64,000 bases of DNA from Kribbella pittospori (GTDB lineage Bacteria > Actinomycetota > Actinomycetes > Propionibacteriales > Kribbellaceae). How positions within the stretch are numbered: position 1 is the first letter of the stretch; the number at the start of each line of letters is the position of its first letter. The notes beneath the pieces were generated by a model. The model was not told where the DNA came from and made no database searches. It saw nothing but the letters and a program-made list of their open reading frames with translations. Positions 9,584 through 18,525 of this stretch are shown piece after piece. Both the position numbers and the translations under genes were made by a program. The stretch is from the NCBI RefSeq assembly GCF_004331465.1, contig NZ_SJKB01000004.1, positions 186,001 through 250,000 on the forward strand, read 5' to 3'.

Positions 9584-9601
9584 TTTCGGCACCGTGCTGT
9601 A
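9564..9601 (+). repeat. 19-base tandem duplication spanning a stop codon
   Basis: The sequence ATTTCGGCACCGTGCTGTA occurs twice back to back, at 9564-9582 and 9583-9601. The first copy encodes the C-terminal FGTVL and supplies the TAA stop together with the first base of the second copy. It looks like a recent slippage duplication that leaves the protein unchanged. Confidence 0.9.
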
Positions 9602-9642
9602 GAAGGTTGCCAAAGGCATCCGGACACGGCGCTGTGCACACG

Positions 9643-9684
9643 GCGAAGGCCGGTCGCCCCTGGAGTGGGGTGACCGGCCTTCGC
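9643..9684. terminator. Bidirectional hairpin terminator between convergent genes
   Basis: An 18-base stem (GCGAAGGCCGGTCGCCCC at 9643-9660, partner at 9667-9684) with one G-T pair and a 6-base loop lies between the convergent small gene at 9377 and hupB. Its position and strength suggest it ends transcription from both sides. No long T run follows, as is common in actinobacteria. Confidence 0.75.
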
Positions 9685-9718
9685 TGTAGTGCGTACTGCG
9701 GTGCTGCAGTGCTGAAGG

Positions 9719-10291
9719 TCAGCGAGACGATGCGCGCTTCGCCGGAGCCTTCTTGGCGGGGGCCTTCTTGGCCGGCGCCTTCTTGGCAACGGTCGCCTTC
9801 TTCGCCGGAGCCTTCTTGGCCACGGTCTTGGCCGGGGCCTTCTTGGCCACGGTCTTCGCCGGCGCCTTCTTGGCAACCGTCTTGGTGGCCGTCGCCCTCT
9901 TGGCGGCGGTCTTGGTCGCCGCGGCCTTGGCCGGAGCGGCCTTCTTCGCCGGGGCGGCCGCCTTGGTGGCGGTCGCGGCCGGCTTCGGCACGACGAGCTT
10001 CGGCAGCTTCTTCGCGCCGGAGACGACGGCCTTCAGCTCCGCACCCGCGCGGAACTTCGGAACCACGGTCTTCTTGGCACGCTTGGTCTCACCGGTCCGC
10101 GGGTTGCGCACGATGCGCGCCCCACGCTCGATGGCCTCGAAGGCACCGAAACCGGTGATGGCGACCTTGCCACCCTTTTTGGTCAGCTCGCGCTCCACGG
10201 TGTCGATCACCGATTCCAGTGCGTGCTGGGCCTGGCGGCGGTTTCCGTCGAAGTGCACTGCGAGCGCTTCGACCAACTGGCTCTTGTTCAC
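9719..10291 (-). CDS. hupB: HU-family nucleoid protein with Lys/Ala/Pro-rich tail (HupB type)
   Basis: A 190-residue DNA-binding protein. Residues 1-90 are a standard HU domain ([11 protein letters not shown], then [22 protein letters not shown]). Residues from about 95 on form a tail of repeated KKAPAK and KTVAKKAPA blocks, like the histone H1-like tails of mycobacterial HupB and streptomycete HupS. It compacts the nucleoid and protects DNA. GTG is the start codon, with GGAGGG upstream. It follows corA on the same strand after a 214-base gap that should carry its own promoter. The gap also holds GTGAAC and GTTCAC half-sites. Confidence 0.95.
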   Translation of the reverse strand: MNKSQLVEALAVHFDGNRRQAQHALESVIDTVERELTKKGGKVAITGFGAFEAIERGARIVRNPRTGETKRAKKTVVPKFRAGAELKAVVSGAKKLPKLVVPKPAATATKAAAPAKKAAPAKAAATKTAAKRATATKTVAKKAPAKTVAKKAPAKTVAKKAPAKKATVAKKAPAKKAPAKKAPAKRASSR

Positions 10292-10505
10292 TGCTTCCCT
10301 CCGTGAACACTAGGCGTCGAGCACAGCGCTCGATCTCACGTGAACGTTATGGACTCCAGTGCCAGTTCACAAACACCAACGCGGCAATTCGGCCTTGTTT
10401 TGGGCGATTCGTGCCACAATTTGGCCCGATCCGGCCGTTCCGGGCCTTCAGAATCCCTGCTGAGCAACGATCCGATGCCCAGCGTGACCGGGTGGAGGAC
10501 GGGTT

Positions 10506-11660
10506 TTACAACCAGCCGCGACGCTTGAAGATCTGGTGCAGACCCCCACACACCAACGCCATCAGGCCGATCGCGAACGGGTACCCGAACTGCCAGTGCA
10601 GCTCGGGCATGCTGTCGAAGTTCATCCCGTAGACGGTGCCGATCAGCGTCGGCGCGAACAGGATCGCCGCCCAGGCGGAGATCCGCTTCACCTCTTCGTT
10701 CTGCTCGCTGCTGGCGATCGCGAGGCTCTTCATCTCCTCGTTCTGCTGCTGGGCCACCAGGGTCGCGTTCACGGTCAGGATGTCGCGCAGCAGTTCGCGG
10801 AAACCGTCGACCTTCTCCACCACCTCGGTGACGTGGTCGGCCACATCGCGCAGCGAACGCTGCAGTTCCTCGTCGATGCCGTACTTCTCGAATCCGCCGC
10901 GCAGCGCCTCGAGGATCGCGACCAGCGGCCGGGTCGCGCGCTGGAACTCGATCACCTCACGGGACAGTTCGTAGATGCGCCGCGACACCTTCGGGTCGCC
11001 GCGGAACACCTCGGTCTCGATCTCGTCGATGTCGTTCTCCAGGCCGGCGACCACCGGCGCGTACCCGTCGACGACCTTGTCCATGATCGCGTACAGCACG
11101 GCCTCGGTGCCCCGGTCCAGCAACTCGGGATCGCGTTCGACCCGGCGCCGTACCGCGGCCAGGTTGGGCGCCTCGGCATGCCGGACCGTCACCACGAAGT
11201 CCGGGCCCACGAACACGTGCACCTCGCCGAACTCGACCTCCTCGGTCGCGTCCCGGTAGCGGGCGGCCTTCAGTACGACGAACAACGTGTCGCCGTAGCG
11301 CTCCAGCTTCGGCCGCTGATGGGCCTGGATGGCGTCCTCGATGGCCAACTCGTGCAGGTCGAACTCCTGGGCCAGCGACGCGAGTTCGCGCCGGTCCGGC
11401 CGGTACAGGCCGATCCAGGCCAGGCTCTTGGGCGCCTTGTGCAGCACGTGATAGGTCTCGGCCAGCGAACCCGGCGACGCGACCCGGCGGCCGTCGCAGT
11501 AGATCGCACTGTCGACGACGCTGTGTCCCTTGGGCTTCGGCAGGTCGCGCGGCTTCTCGGCCGGCTCGACGACAGGAGCAGCGGCATGCTTGCGGGCGGC
11601 GGTGCGAAGCGAGGGGGTGCGGCCGAAGGCGCGCAGCGTGCGCAGGCGCAGGTCGGACAT
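10506..11660 (-). CDS. corA: CorA-family magnesium/cobalt transporter
   Basis: A 384-residue member of the CorA family, a pentameric inner-membrane channel for Mg2+ and Co2+. The C-terminal signature GMN is visible in GTVYGMNFDSMPELHW between the two membrane helices, and the soluble N-terminal funnel domain precedes it. ATG at 11658-11660 has a perfect GGAGG 4 bases upstream. It has an unusually long 5' leader containing a short peptide gene (11756-11800) and hairpins. hupB follows downstream. Confidence 0.93.
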   Translation of the reverse strand: MSDLRLRTLRAFGRTPSLRTAARKHAAAPVVEPAEKPRDLPKPKGHSVVDSAIYCDGRRVASPGSLAETYHVLHKAPKSLAWIGLYRPDRRELASLAQEFDLHELAIEDAIQAHQRPKLERYGDTLFVVLKAARYRDATEEVEFGEVHVFVGPDFVVTVRHAEAPNLAAVRRRVERDPELLDRGTEAVLYAIMDKVVDGYAPVVAGLENDIDEIETEVFRGDPKVSRRIYELSREVIEFQRATRPLVAILEALRGGFEKYGIDEELQRSLRDVADHVTEVVEKVDGFRELLRDILTVNATLVAQQQNEEMKSLAIASSEQNEEVKRISAWAAILFAPTLIGTVYGMNFDSMPELHWQFGYPFAIGLMALVCGGLHQIFKRRGWL

Positions 11661-11830
11661 GAGTCCTCCAGGTGCGGTGAGGCGAGTGAGTGATGGGCAC
11701 GCGTCTGCCCGACCCCCACGGCACTCAAGCCGCAACTACCAGAGGATTCCGCCTCTCAAGGTCGAGCGAGACCGGTATGTCTGGAGGGATCGCTGTTCAT
11801 CAGCGCCTCACCTCCTCGGTCTCGCAAGCC
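11661..11830 (-). promoter_or_regulatory. Structured 5' leader of corA
   Basis: The stretch before corA on the minus strand holds a well-formed ribosome binding site (GAGGAGG at 11811-11817), a 14-codon reading frame, and a hairpin at 11783-11815. The hairpin pairs GGAGG with CCTCC around an inner GCGCTG/CAGCG stem, so it can hide the leader's own Shine-Dalgarno site. A second small hairpin (AGAGG/CCTCT, about 11741-11755) follows the peptide stop. This looks like a magnesium-responsive leader, but no known riboswitch class could be matched with certainty. Confidence 0.5.
11756..11800 (-). CDS. Candidate leader peptide upstream of corA (MNSDPSRHTGLARP)
   Basis: A 14-codon frame with ATG at 11798-11800 and GAGGAGG 10 bases upstream ends at TGA 11756-11758, 95 bases before the corA start. 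It has two proline codons, one as the last sense codon. In enteric bacteria the mgtA and corA leaders use short, Pro-containing peptides to sense Mg2+ through translation. That parallel and the strong binding site are the reasons for the call. Function is inferred. Confidence 0.45.
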   Translation of the reverse strand: MNSDPSRHTGLARP

Positions 11831-11924
11831 TTGTTCTGACAACCCGGTAAGGGTAACACCAGAGTTATCGCCGCCGATGTGCTGCGCGTTACGGCGGCGA
11901 CAACTCCAGCTGTCTCAGGCCTTC

Positions 11925-12524
11925 TCAGGCCTTCGCCGGCAACGTGGCCGGCTTGAAGGCGGGCCGGGTCGCCTCGTACGCGGCGATCTCGGCCTCGTGG
12001 GACAAGGTGATGCCGACGTCGTCGAGACCGTTCAGCAACCGGTAGCGGGTGTAGTCGTCGATCTCGAACGGCGCCGAGACGTCACCGGCGGAGATCGTCT
12101 TGTGCTCCAGGTCGACGGTCACCTTGGTGCCCGGGTCGGCCTCGATCGCGGTCCACAGCCGCTCCACGACGTCCTGCTCGACCAGGGCCGCGAGCAGCCC
12201 GGCCTTGCCCGAGTTGCCGCGGAAGATATCGCCGAACCGCGAGGACACGACAACCCGGAACCCGTAGTCGAGCAGGGCCCAGACCGCGTGCTCCCGCGAC
12301 GATCCGGTGCCGAAGTCCGGTCCGGCCACGAGCACCGAGACACCGCCGTACTCGGGCTGGTTCAGGACGAACTCGGGATCGTTGCGCCAGGCCGCGAACA
12401 GCCCGTCCTCGAAGCCGGTCCGGGTGACCCGCTTCAGATAGACGGCCGGGATGATCTGGTCGGTGTCGACGTTGCTGCGGCGCAGCGGGGCCGCCGTACC
12501 GATGTGCTGGGTGAAGGCTTCCAT
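11925..12524 (-). CDS. leuD: 3-isopropylmalate dehydratase small subunit
   Basis: A 199-residue swivelling domain of isopropylmalate isomerase in leucine synthesis, partner of LeuC. Family features are [15 protein letters not shown] near the start and [20 protein letters not shown] at 12522-12524 follows AGGAAGA. It starts 14 bases after the leuC stop and is co-transcribed with it. The C-terminus ends in PATLPAKA at usual length. Confidence 0.97.
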   Translation of the reverse strand: MEAFTQHIGTAAPLRRSNVDTDQIIPAVYLKRVTRTGFEDGLFAAWRNDPEFVLNQPEYGGVSVLVAGPDFGTGSSREHAVWALLDYGFRVVVSSRFGDIFRGNSGKAGLLAALVEQDVVERLWTAIEADPGTKVTVDLEHKTISAGDVSAPFEIDDYTRYRLLNGLDDVGITLSHEAEIAAYEATRPAFKPATLPAKA

Positions 12525-12538
12525 TCTTCCTCTGCTCC

Positions 12539-13969
12539 TCAGACGTTCTCGGGTACGGCGACGTCGACCGGCGGCAGGTCCGCGGGGGCTGCGAGGGTCC
12601 CGGTGACCGCTGTCGCGGCGGCAACCAGCGGGGACACCAAGTGGGTCCGGCCGCCCTTGCCCTGACGTCCTTCGAAGTTCCGGTTCGAGGTGGAGGCGCT
12701 GCGCTCCCCCGGGGCCAACTGGTCCGGGTTCATGCCCAGGCACATCGAGCATCCGGCTCCACGCCATTCGGCGCCCGCGTCCTTGAAGATCGCGTCCAGG
12801 CCCTCGGCCTCGGCCTGCAACCGGACCCGGCCCGATCCCGGCACGACAAGCATCCGGGTGCCCTCGGCAACCTTCCGGCCGGCCAGCACTCCGGCGGCGG
12901 CACGCAGGTCCTCGATCCGGCCGTTGGTGCAGGAGCCCAGGAACACTGTGTCCACGTGGATCTCGCGCATCGGCGTACCGGCGGTCAGGCCCATGTACTC
13001 CAGCGCCCGCTCGGCCGCACGCTTGTCGTTCTCGTTGCCGAAGTCGTCCGGCGACGGGACGGACTCCGACAGCGGGATGCCCTGACCGGGGTTGGTGCCC
13101 CAGGTGACGAACGGCGTGATGTCCTCGGCGCGCAGGATGACCTCACGGTCGAAGGTCGCGTCCGCGTCGGTGGCCAGGCTCTTCCAGTACTCGACCGCGG
13201 CTTCCCAGTCGACGCCCTGCGGCGCGTGCGGCTTGTCCTGCAGGTACGCGAACGTGGTCTCGTCCGGCGCGATCATGCCGGCCTTCGCGCCCCACTCGAT
13301 CGACATGTTGCAGATCGTCATCCGGGCTTCCATGCTCAGCGCGCGGATCGCCTCACCGCGGTACTCGACGATGTAGCCCTGGCCGCCGCCGGTGCCGACC
13401 TGCGCGATCAGCGCCAGCACCAGGTCCTTGGCCGAAACACCGTCGGGCAGTACGCCGTCGACCGTGACCGCCATCGTCTTCGGCCGGGCCTGCATCAGCG
13501 TCTGGGTGGCCAGCACGTGCTCGACCTCGCTGGTACCGATGCCGAAGGCAATCGCCCCGAACGCGCCGTGCGTGCTCGTGTGGCTGTCACCACAGACCAC
13601 GGTCATGCCGGGCTGGGTCAGTCCGAGCTGCGGGCCGATCACATGGACGACGCCCTGGTCCGGGTCGCCAAGCGTGTGGATCCGGATGCCGAACTCCTCG
13701 GCGTTCTTCCGCAAGGTGTCGACCTGGGTGCGCGACACCGGGTCGGCGATCGGCTTGTCCACGTCGAACGTCGGGACGTTGTGGTCCTCGGTGGCGATGG
13801 TCAGGTCCGGGCGCCGTACCTGCCGGCCGCCCAGCCGGAGGCCGTCGAACGCCTGTGGACTGGTCACCTCGTGCACCAGGTGAAGGTCGATGTAGAGGAG
13901 GTCGGGTTCCCCGTCGGCATGGCGCACGACGTGCGCATCCCACACCTTTTCCGACAACGTCCTACCCAT
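12539..13969 (-). CDS. leuC: 3-isopropylmalate dehydratase large subunit
   Basis: A 476-residue aconitase-family enzyme that converts 2-isopropylmalate to 3-isopropylmalate. The three [4Fe-4S] cysteines are in FLGSCTNGR and [15 protein letters not shown], and [14 protein letters not shown] is a substrate-binding block. ATG at 13967-13969 ([15 protein letters not shown]) has an AGGAGGAG site upstream, so the longer in-frame opening to 14482, running through the ndgR gene, is not real. It is divergent from ndgR, its known regulator in Streptomyces. Confidence 0.97.
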   Translation of the reverse strand: MGRTLSEKVWDAHVVRHADGEPDLLYIDLHLVHEVTSPQAFDGLRLGGRQVRRPDLTIATEDHNVPTFDVDKPIADPVSRTQVDTLRKNAEEFGIRIHTLGDPDQGVVHVIGPQLGLTQPGMTVVCGDSHTSTHGAFGAIAFGIGTSEVEHVLATQTLMQARPKTMAVTVDGVLPDGVSAKDLVLALIAQVGTGGGQGYIVEYRGEAIRALSMEARMTICNMSIEWGAKAGMIAPDETTFAYLQDKPHAPQGVDWEAAVEYWKSLATDADATFDREVILRAEDITPFVTWGTNPGQGIPLSESVPSPDDFGNENDKRAAERALEYMGLTAGTPMREIHVDTVFLGSCTNGRIEDLRAAAGVLAGRKVAEGTRMLVVPGSGRVRLQAEAEGLDAIFKDAGAEWRGAGCSMCLGMNPDQLAPGERSASTSNRNFEGRQGKGGRTHLVSPLVAAATAVTGTLAAPADLPPVDVAVPENV

Positions 13970-14076
13970 CAGACTTCTCCTCCTTGGATACTTTTCCCAA
14001 CCCCACCGCGCCGGTCGAGGCGTCTGGTGAGGTGCTGTATCGCTCACAGTGCTCTCGATTGGGTCACGGAAGCGAC

Positions 14077-14111
14077 TTGCGTTCCACGATTCGAGACGGC
14101 AATATCGTCTC
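14077..14111 (+). promoter_or_regulatory. ndgR promoter and candidate NdgR operator
   Basis: TTGCGT (14077-14082) and AATATC (14101-14106), 18 bases apart, give a plausible promoter whose transcript would begin at or next to the ATG at 14112, i.e. a leaderless message. GAGACG (14093-14098) and CGTCTC (14106-14111) form an inverted repeat over the -10 region. The 12-mer GATTCGAGACGG (14088-14099) recurs upstream of cimA. Assignment to NdgR is inference from position. Confidence 0.5.
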
Positions 14112-14831
14112 ATGGACAACTCTAGCGGAGTCGGCGTTCTCGACAAAGCAGCCCTCGTTCTGTCCGCCCTCGAGTCCGGGCCGGCGACCCTGGCCGGCCT
14201 GGTGGCGGCCACGGGGCTGGCCCGTCCGACGGCGCACCGGCTGGCGGTGGCGCTGGAGCACCACCGGCTGGTCGGGCGCGACATGCAGGGCCGGTTCGTG
14301 CTCGGCCCGCGGCTCAGTGAGTTGGCCTCGGCCGCCGGTGAGGACCGGCTGCTCGCGACCGCCGGCCCGGTGCTGGCGCGACTGCGCGACATCACCGGTG
14401 AGTCGGCGCAGTTGTTCCGCCGCCAGGGTGAGTACCGCGTGTGCGTCGCTGCCGCCGAGCGTCCGTCCGGCCTGCGGGACACCGTGCCGGTTGGCAGTCA
14501 GCTGACCATGGCGGCCGGCTCCGCCGCGCAGATCCTGCTTGCCTGGGAGGACCCGGAGCGGATGCACCGCGGTCTGCACAACGCCACCTTCAACGCGGCC
14601 GCGTTGGCCGGTGTACGGCGCCGCGGCTGGGCTCACTCGGTCGGCGAACGCGAGCAGGGTGTCGCGTCCGTCTCCGCTCCGGTGCGTTCCCCGTCCGGCA
14701 AGGTGATCGCGGCCGTGTCGGTGTCCGGCCCGATCGAGCGGTTGTCCCGCCAGCCCGGCCGGATGCACGCCCCCGCCGTGATGGCTGCGGCCGAGCGCCT
14801 GTCCGAGGCCCTCCGCCGCGCGTCCGAGTAG
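14112..14831 (+). CDS. ndgR: IclR-family regulator of leucine/amino acid metabolism, NdgR type
   Basis: A 239-residue IclR regulator: N-terminal winged HTH (residues 8-65, [23 protein letters not shown]) and C-terminal effector domain ([46 protein letters not shown]). The opening [20 protein letters not shown] is characteristic of streptomycete NdgR, which controls leuCD and other amino acid genes, so the symbol is well supported. It is divergent from leuCD. No Shine-Dalgarno is seen before ATG 14112, consistent with leaderless translation. Confidence 0.93.
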   Translation: MDNSSGVGVLDKAALVLSALESGPATLAGLVAATGLARPTAHRLAVALEHHRLVGRDMQGRFVLGPRLSELASAAGEDRLLATAGPVLARLRDITGESAQLFRRQGEYRVCVAAAERPSGLRDTVPVGSQLTMAAGSAAQILLAWEDPERMHRGLHNATFNAAALAGVRRRGWAHSVGEREQGVASVSAPVRSPSGKVIAAVSVSGPIERLSRQPGRMHAPAVMAAAERLSEALRRASE

Positions 14832-14902
14832 CCCACACCTCAATCCCGGCGCCCTGACATTCGTCCAAGACCGGCGGTCGGCAGCCGCATAGCGTCCCGT
14901 GC

Positions 14903-15727
14903 ATGGTTCATCACGACGTCGAGCTCGTGCACGGGATGCACGTGGTCCACGACGGCCCGCGGACAGCGTCGCCGTTGGTGCTCATTCATGGATCGGGCGC
15001 TTCGGGCGCATCCTGGGGCCCGGTGGTCGAGGCACTCGCCGGCCGCCATCGCGTCATCCGGGTCGACCTCCCCGGATGCGGCCGGTCCCCGGCGGCAGCG
15101 GCGTACGACGTGCCTCACCAGGCGCGCCGCGTTGCCGAGCTGCTCGATGACCTGGGCCTGCGGGACGTCCCCGTGGTCGGGCACTCCAGCGGCGGCTGGG
15201 TCGCCACCTCGCTCGCCGAACAGCGCCACGACCTGGTGGGTTCGCTCGTGCTGATCAGCACCGCCACCAGCCTCGATGCGCTGCAGCCGCAACCGTTCAT
15301 CCTGCGAGCCCTGCTGGCCCCGCCCTTCGGCCCGCTGCTGTGGCCGAGGCGGTCGGACGCGATGATCCGCAGGGGAATCGGGGCAACGATGGTTCGTCCG
15401 GTCGAGATTCCGGATGACGTGGTCGCCGATCTGAAGAACACCACGTACCGCACGTTCCGGAAGGTCCTGCGATGCAACGGCGCGTACGTCAGCGAGCGGA
15501 GTACACCCGACCGCCTCGCCGACCTCGACGTCCCCGTGCTCGTGCTCTTCGGCGCCGCCGACCCCCGGTACTACCCGGCCACAGCGCGCCGGTACGACGC
15601 GGTGCCGAACACACGGCTCGAGATGCTGCCCGGCGTCGGGCACATGCCCATGCTCGAGGCGCCCGAGCTGACCAGCGAACTCCTGCTGGGCTTCACGGTT
15701 GCCGCCGCGGACACTCCCACTCCGTAG
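14903..15727 (+). CDS. Alpha/beta-fold hydrolase
   Basis: A 274-residue serine hydrolase-like protein. The nucleophile elbow is GHSSGG, the oxyanion region HGSGASGASW, the acid is probably Asp in VLFGAADPRYYP and the base is His in PGVGHMPMLEAP, so the triad appears complete. Substrate is unknown; epoxide, haloalkane or ester hydrolysis would all be compatible. The AraC-type regulator at 15737 starts nine bases downstream on the same strand, so the two are probably one operon. Confidence 0.85.
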   Translation: MVHHDVELVHGMHVVHDGPRTASPLVLIHGSGASGASWGPVVEALAGRHRVIRVDLPGCGRSPAAAAYDVPHQARRVAELLDDLGLRDVPVVGHSSGGWVATSLAEQRHDLVGSLVLISTATSLDALQPQPFILRALLAPPFGPLLWPRRSDAMIRRGIGATMVRPVEIPDDVVADLKNTTYRTFRKVLRCNGAYVSERSTPDRLADLDVPVLVLFGAADPRYYPATARRYDAVPNTRLEMLPGVGHMPMLEAPELTSELLLGFTVAAADTPTP

Positions 15728-15736
15728 ACTGATCAC

Positions 15737-16588
15737 GTGCTGTCGAGTGGCACATCACCCAGCTGGACCTGGTCGGACGTGGACATCGCTGTACCGCGCC
15801 CGTCAGCTCGGCTGCCGGGGATCAGGATGGCCGGGTTCGGCGTCCGTGCTTGCGCATTCGTGGACATCGCCATGGTTGCCCATCCGTCGGTCACCCTGCT
15901 GTTCGACCTGAGCGAGGCAGGAGGCATCGGCTACGAGGCGAATGGGGGCCAGTACCAGCGCGGCAGCTTCGTCGCAGGGCTCCTCCCGGGTCAGCTTCGG
16001 GCCGGTGGCTGGAACGGCGAGTGTCTCCAGATCCGCTTGTCCCCGGTGGTCGCGGCCTCGGTGTTCGGTGCGTCGACCGAGCTCTCCGGGACGGTCGCAG
16101 CTCTGGAAGATGTCTGGCTCCGCGACGACGCCAGGCAGCTCGAGGAGAGACTGCGCGCCACGAGCTCTTGGGACGAACGGTTCGCGATCGCGGCGGACGT
16201 CCTCACCCGGCGCCTGGACGGCCGGTCATCGATCGATCCGGAGGTCGCCCATACCTGGCGGCGGACGGTCGCCGGCCGCGGGCGGATCCGGGTCGACGGC
16301 CTGGCGGACGAGGTCGGCTGGAGCCGGCAGCGCCTGTGGTCCCGCTTCCGCTCCCAGATCGGCCTCACGCCCAAACGCGCCGCACAACTGGTGCGCTTCG
16401 ACCACGCCGCTCACCTGCTCGCGGCGGGCCATGCCCCTGCGAGCGCTGCGGCCCAGAGCGGTTACGTCGACCAGTCCCATCTTCACCGCGACGTCAAAGC
16501 CATCACAGGAATCACCCCGTCCGCCGTGGCCACCGCGCCATGGCTCGCGATCGACGACGTCGCCTGGCCCGCGGCCTCCCGAACCTGA
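15737..16588 (+). CDS. AraC-family transcriptional regulator
   Basis: A 283-residue protein with a C-terminal double helix-turn-helix of the AraC/XylS type (VDGLADEVGWSRQRLWSRFRSQIG, then ASAAAQSGYVDQSHLHRDVKAITG). The N-terminal half is a cupin-like effector domain without clear ligand residues. GTG at 15737 is the only good start. It follows the hydrolase by nine bases, so it may regulate that gene or sense its product. Confidence 0.87.
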   Translation: MLSSGTSPSWTWSDVDIAVPRPSARLPGIRMAGFGVRACAFVDIAMVAHPSVTLLFDLSEAGGIGYEANGGQYQRGSFVAGLLPGQLRAGGWNGECLQIRLSPVVAASVFGASTELSGTVAALEDVWLRDDARQLEERLRATSSWDERFAIAADVLTRRLDGRSSIDPEVAHTWRRTVAGRGRIRVDGLADEVGWSRQRLWSRFRSQIGLTPKRAAQLVRFDHAAHLLAAGHAPASAAAQSGYVDQSHLHRDVKAITGITPSAVATAPWLAIDDVAWPAASRT

Positions 16589-16603
16589 CACCCGGCTCGC
16601 GCA

Positions 16604-16984
16604 TCACATGTGACCGTGTGTCTGGGCGAATGATGAGGTGATGCCGTCGTAGACGAGGCGGAGCATCATTCCTTGATCTGCGTGCGGCAGGTTGTGGCAG
16701 TGGTTCATCCACATCCCGGGGTTCGTGGCTCTGAACGCCACCTCCCACACCTCGCCCGGGCGGACGTCGAAGGTGTCCACCCACAACGGGCTGCCGGTAC
16801 GGCGTTTGCCGTTCCGGGAGAGGACCAGCACGGGATGTCCGTGCAGGTGCCACGGATGATTGGCAAGGCTCCGATTCACCACGCTGAACCGGACCAGGTC
16901 GCCCCCGGCGACCAATTGGTCGGGGATCGACGGGTGGCCCAGACCGTTCACGGTGTAGGCGTACGTCGGCCGGCCGTCGACCAT
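16604..16984 (-). CDS. Multicopper oxidase, C-terminal fragment in a shifted frame
   Basis: This 126-residue frame holds the type 1 and part of the type 2/3 copper site of a multicopper oxidase: HPWHLHGHP and MNHCHNLPHADQGMM. The missing first part is encoded immediately upstream in another frame (16948-18525), and the frames overlap at 16948-16984. ATG at 16982-16984 might restart translation, but the copper domains need both halves. Either the gene is frameshifted, the sequence has a one-base error near 16975-16990, or translation shifts by -1 here. Confidence 0.75.
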   Translation of the reverse strand: MVDGRPTYAYTVNGLGHPSIPDQLVAGGDLVRFSVVNRSLANHPWHLHGHPVLVLSRNGKRRTGSPLWVDTFDVRPGEVWEVAFRATNPGMWMNHCHNLPHADQGMMLRLVYDGITSSFAQTHGHM

Positions 16985-18525
16985 CGCCAGACCTCGTCGA
17001 GGACCAAGGTGAAGTGGCGGTCGGCGTCCGCGGCATCGAACGGCACCGCAGCGGGTGTGCCGTAGCCGAGCAGATCGAGCTCAGGAACGTTCTCGTACGG
17101 CGGTTCGGGCGTAGCGCCGTTCTCAGCGTGCAGCAGCAGCCCCCGGTCCGGATCGTCGTCGACGACAAGGGCAACGGACGTGGACGGCATGTCGAACGTG
17201 ACGTCGTATCTGCCACCGGCCGGCAATCGCAGTGCCACATCACTGACGTCGTCGGGTCTGTTGAGATCTCTTCCGTCCACCGCGGCGACTCGGAAGGGAG
17301 TGCCGGTCAGCGCGAAGCGATGGGGTTCGGAGTCGGTGTTGACCAATCGCAGCCGGACCGCGGTGCCGGCGGCGGTCGTGCGTTGCATGCGAGTGTCGTG
17401 AGCTCCGAGGAGCACCGCGCCATCGAGGGTGTGCACTGGCAGCGTCAGGTCCAGGGACCGCTCGGGTCGAGGAGCCCGGGGATGTACGACGAAGGTGCCG
17501 TACAACCCCATCCGCACGCCGACGGCCGATGCCTGATGGGTGTGGTACCAGTACGTCCCCACCTGATCGGCTCGGAAGTGGTAGACGAACTCCCCACCAG
17601 GAGCCACCCAGTCCTGCGTCAGACCCGGTACCCCGTCCTCGCCGCAGGCGACGTCGTAGCCGTGCCAGTGGATCGTCACACCCTCGTCGATGTCCGCGTT
17701 CCGAAGTGTCACCTCGATCAGGTCGCCCTCGGTCGCCGTGATCGGTGGCCCAGGCAGCTGGCCGTCGTACGTCCAGGCCTGGAGCTCGCGCCCGGACGGA
17801 AGCCGCACCGTCGTGGTCCGGGCGGTGAGGACGTGGCGTCGGACGGTTCCGCCCGGAGCCGGAGTGAGCGCACCGCGCAGGTCTGCCACCGACAACTGGT
17901 GGTGCTGGTGGGAGCTCGGCGCGGCACCGCCCCCGCCGGTGACCGACGCAGTGGGCGCGAGCGACAACGCGGCCCCACCTCCTGCCGCACCGGCCACGAC
18001 CGCACCTCCGGCGAAGGTGAGGACCTGACGACGAGAGAACCGGCGCGTAGACGTGGACGCCGGTGCTGGGACCGCGTCGCTACGCAGCACCCGAGCCGTC
18101 AGCAGTACGGCGAGACCGACGAGAGCGACGGTGATCAACGCGGCTCCCCACGTCACCGGGTAGCCGACGAGGAAGGTCACCGCGAGCCCGGCAAGCGCGG
18201 CATAGGCGGCCGTCAGCAAAGCCAGCACGCTGCTCGCCGACACCGGGTGTATCCGGGTCCGTGCGGCGTACACGGAGGCCACCAGCGCGGCGGTCACGAG
18301 CATCGGCAGCCCCAGAAGCACCTTCTCCTGGACGAACCACCAGCCGGCACTCGCCAGTCCCACAACGACCGCGACTCTGATCAGTGTGGTGGTCAGGGCC
18401 GCTACCAGGAGCGCGCGTGACAGTCGTGTTCTGCCGAGGGCAGCGGTGATGCCTGCCGCGAACCAGCCCGCGACGTTGAGTACGCCGACGACATCGTCCA
18501 GGAGCATCCAATGAATCGTCGTCAT
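16948..18525 (-). CDS. Membrane-anchored multicopper oxidase, N-terminal part (frameshifted)
   Basis: 525 codons. Residues 1-150 contain about five membrane helices. A twin-arginine motif (SRRQVLTF) followed by a hydrophobic stretch comes next, then two cupredoxin-like domains with type 2/3 copper ligands IHWHG and YWYHTH. The frame continues only to ...LDEVWRW and then 11 aberrant residues before a stop, while the expected continuation (MVDGRPTYAYTVNG) is in the frame at 16604-16984. Intact relatives oxidise metals or phenolics outside the membrane. Its ATG overlaps the stop of the small membrane protein gene upstream by four bases. Confidence 0.85.
   Translation of the reverse strand: MTTIHWMLLDDVVGVLNVAGWFAAGITAALGRTRLSRALLVAALTTTLIRVAVVVGLASAGWWFVQEKVLLGLPMLVTAALVASVYAARTRIHPVSASSVLALLTAAYAALAGLAVTFLVGYPVTWGAALITVALVGLAVLLTARVLRSDAVPAPASTSTRRFSRRQVLTFAGGAVVAGAAGGGAALSLAPTASVTGGGGAAPSSHQHHQLSVADLRGALTPAPGGTVRRHVLTARTTTVRLPSGRELQAWTYDGQLPGPPITATEGDLIEVTLRNADIDEGVTIHWHGYDVACGEDGVPGLTQDWVAPGGEFVYHFRADQVGTYWYHTHQASAVGVRMGLYGTFVVHPRAPRPERSLDLTLPVHTLDGAVLLGAHDTRMQRTTAAGTAVRLRLVNTDSEPHRFALTGTPFRVAAVDGRDLNRPDDVSDVALRLPAGGRYDVTFDMPSTSVALVVDDDPDRGLLLHAENGATPEPPYENVPELDLLGYGTPAAVPFDAADADRHFTLVLDEVWRWSTAGRRTPTP

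Noticed and set aside
11661..11830. A standard M-box (ykoK) magnesium riboswitch before corA
   Set aside because: GAGGTGAGGCGCTG recalls the M-box core, but the other conserved blocks (such as AGACGCC) were not found, so only a structured leader is claimed.
12539..14482. Extended leuC with 171 extra N-terminal codons
   Set aside because: The extension lies inside ndgR on the other strand, and a perfect ribosome site precedes ATG 13969.
16948..16990. Programmed -1 frameshifting in the multicopper oxidase
   Set aside because: No slippery heptamer or pseudoknot is apparent; mutation or sequence error is simpler, though not excluded.
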